Source of the DNA: Clostridiales bacterium
Lineage (GTDB): Bacteria > Bacillota > Clostridia > Lachnospirales > CAG-274
DNA length: 7,225 nucleotides
Direction of reading: 5' to 3'
NCBI GenBank assembly: GCA_021203425.1
Contig: JAJQBF010000185.1
Location: 1-7,225, forward strand
The translations under genes were made by a program, and so were the position numbers. Below the pieces are notes generated by a model. It saw nothing but the letters and a program-made list of their open reading frames with translations, did no database searches and was not told the origin of the DNA. How positions within the stretch are numbered: position 1 is the stretch's first letter; the number at the start of each line of letters is the position of its first letter. Shown here piece by piece: positions 7,200-7,225 of this stretch.

Positions 7200-7225
7200 A
7201 TTATGCCCTAAAATTTGTATATTGT
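7200..7225 (-). promoter_or_regulatory. Probable promoter of tmcAL, cut by the window edge
   Basis: On the minus strand CATAAT (7205-7200) matches five of six bases of the -10 consensus. Exactly 17 nt upstream the window ends with ACA, which is what the last half of a TTGACA box would show. Transcription would start near 7193, leaving a leader of roughly 20 nt. Only three bases of the -35 box are visible, so this is tentative. tmcAL could also be transcribed from further upstream. Confidence 0.4.

Overview
This window carries three complete translation genes from what looks like a low- to mid-GC Bacillota, most likely a member of Clostridia. The reasons are strong GGAGG-type ribosome binding sites, perfect sigma-A style promoter hexamers, the clostridial form of AlaS (a Cys-rich insertion after class II motif 2), a eukaryote-like (type 2) IleS, and the presence of TmcAL, a Bacillota tRNA-modification enzyme. 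A finer placement, such as Oscillospirales, is only a guess. I saw no mobile element, CRISPR array, RNA gene or frameshifted gene.

Layout. Positions 1-35 hold the end of an upstream region with a possible -10 box and the ileS ribosome binding site. Positions 36-3161 (+) encode isoleucyl-tRNA synthetase. Positions 3162-3215 form a short convergent gap filled by one hairpin that can terminate transcription from both sides. Positions 3216-5855 (-) encode alanyl-tRNA synthetase. Positions 5856-5979 hold a textbook promoter for alaS and a short leader of about 60 nt. Positions 5980-7170 (-) encode TmcAL (YlbM family), the tRNA-Met cytidine acetate ligase. Positions 7171-7225 hold its ribosome binding site and part of a probable promoter cut by the window edge.

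How the genes fit together. All three products act on tRNA and on decoding accuracy. IleS and AlaS charge tRNA-Ile and tRNA-Ala, and both carry editing domains that remove mischarged amino acids. TmcAL acetylates the wobble cytidine of elongator tRNA-Met, which keeps that tRNA from reading the isoleucine codon AUA. AUA is used freely here, even for the Ile of the HIGH motif in ileS. tmcAL and alaS share a strand with no convincing terminator between them, so some co-transcription is likely, but alaS also has its own strong promoter. ileS is convergent and separate.

The window is ordinary core-genome sequence. I did not find a previously undescribed system. The findings are modest regulatory and decoding observations.
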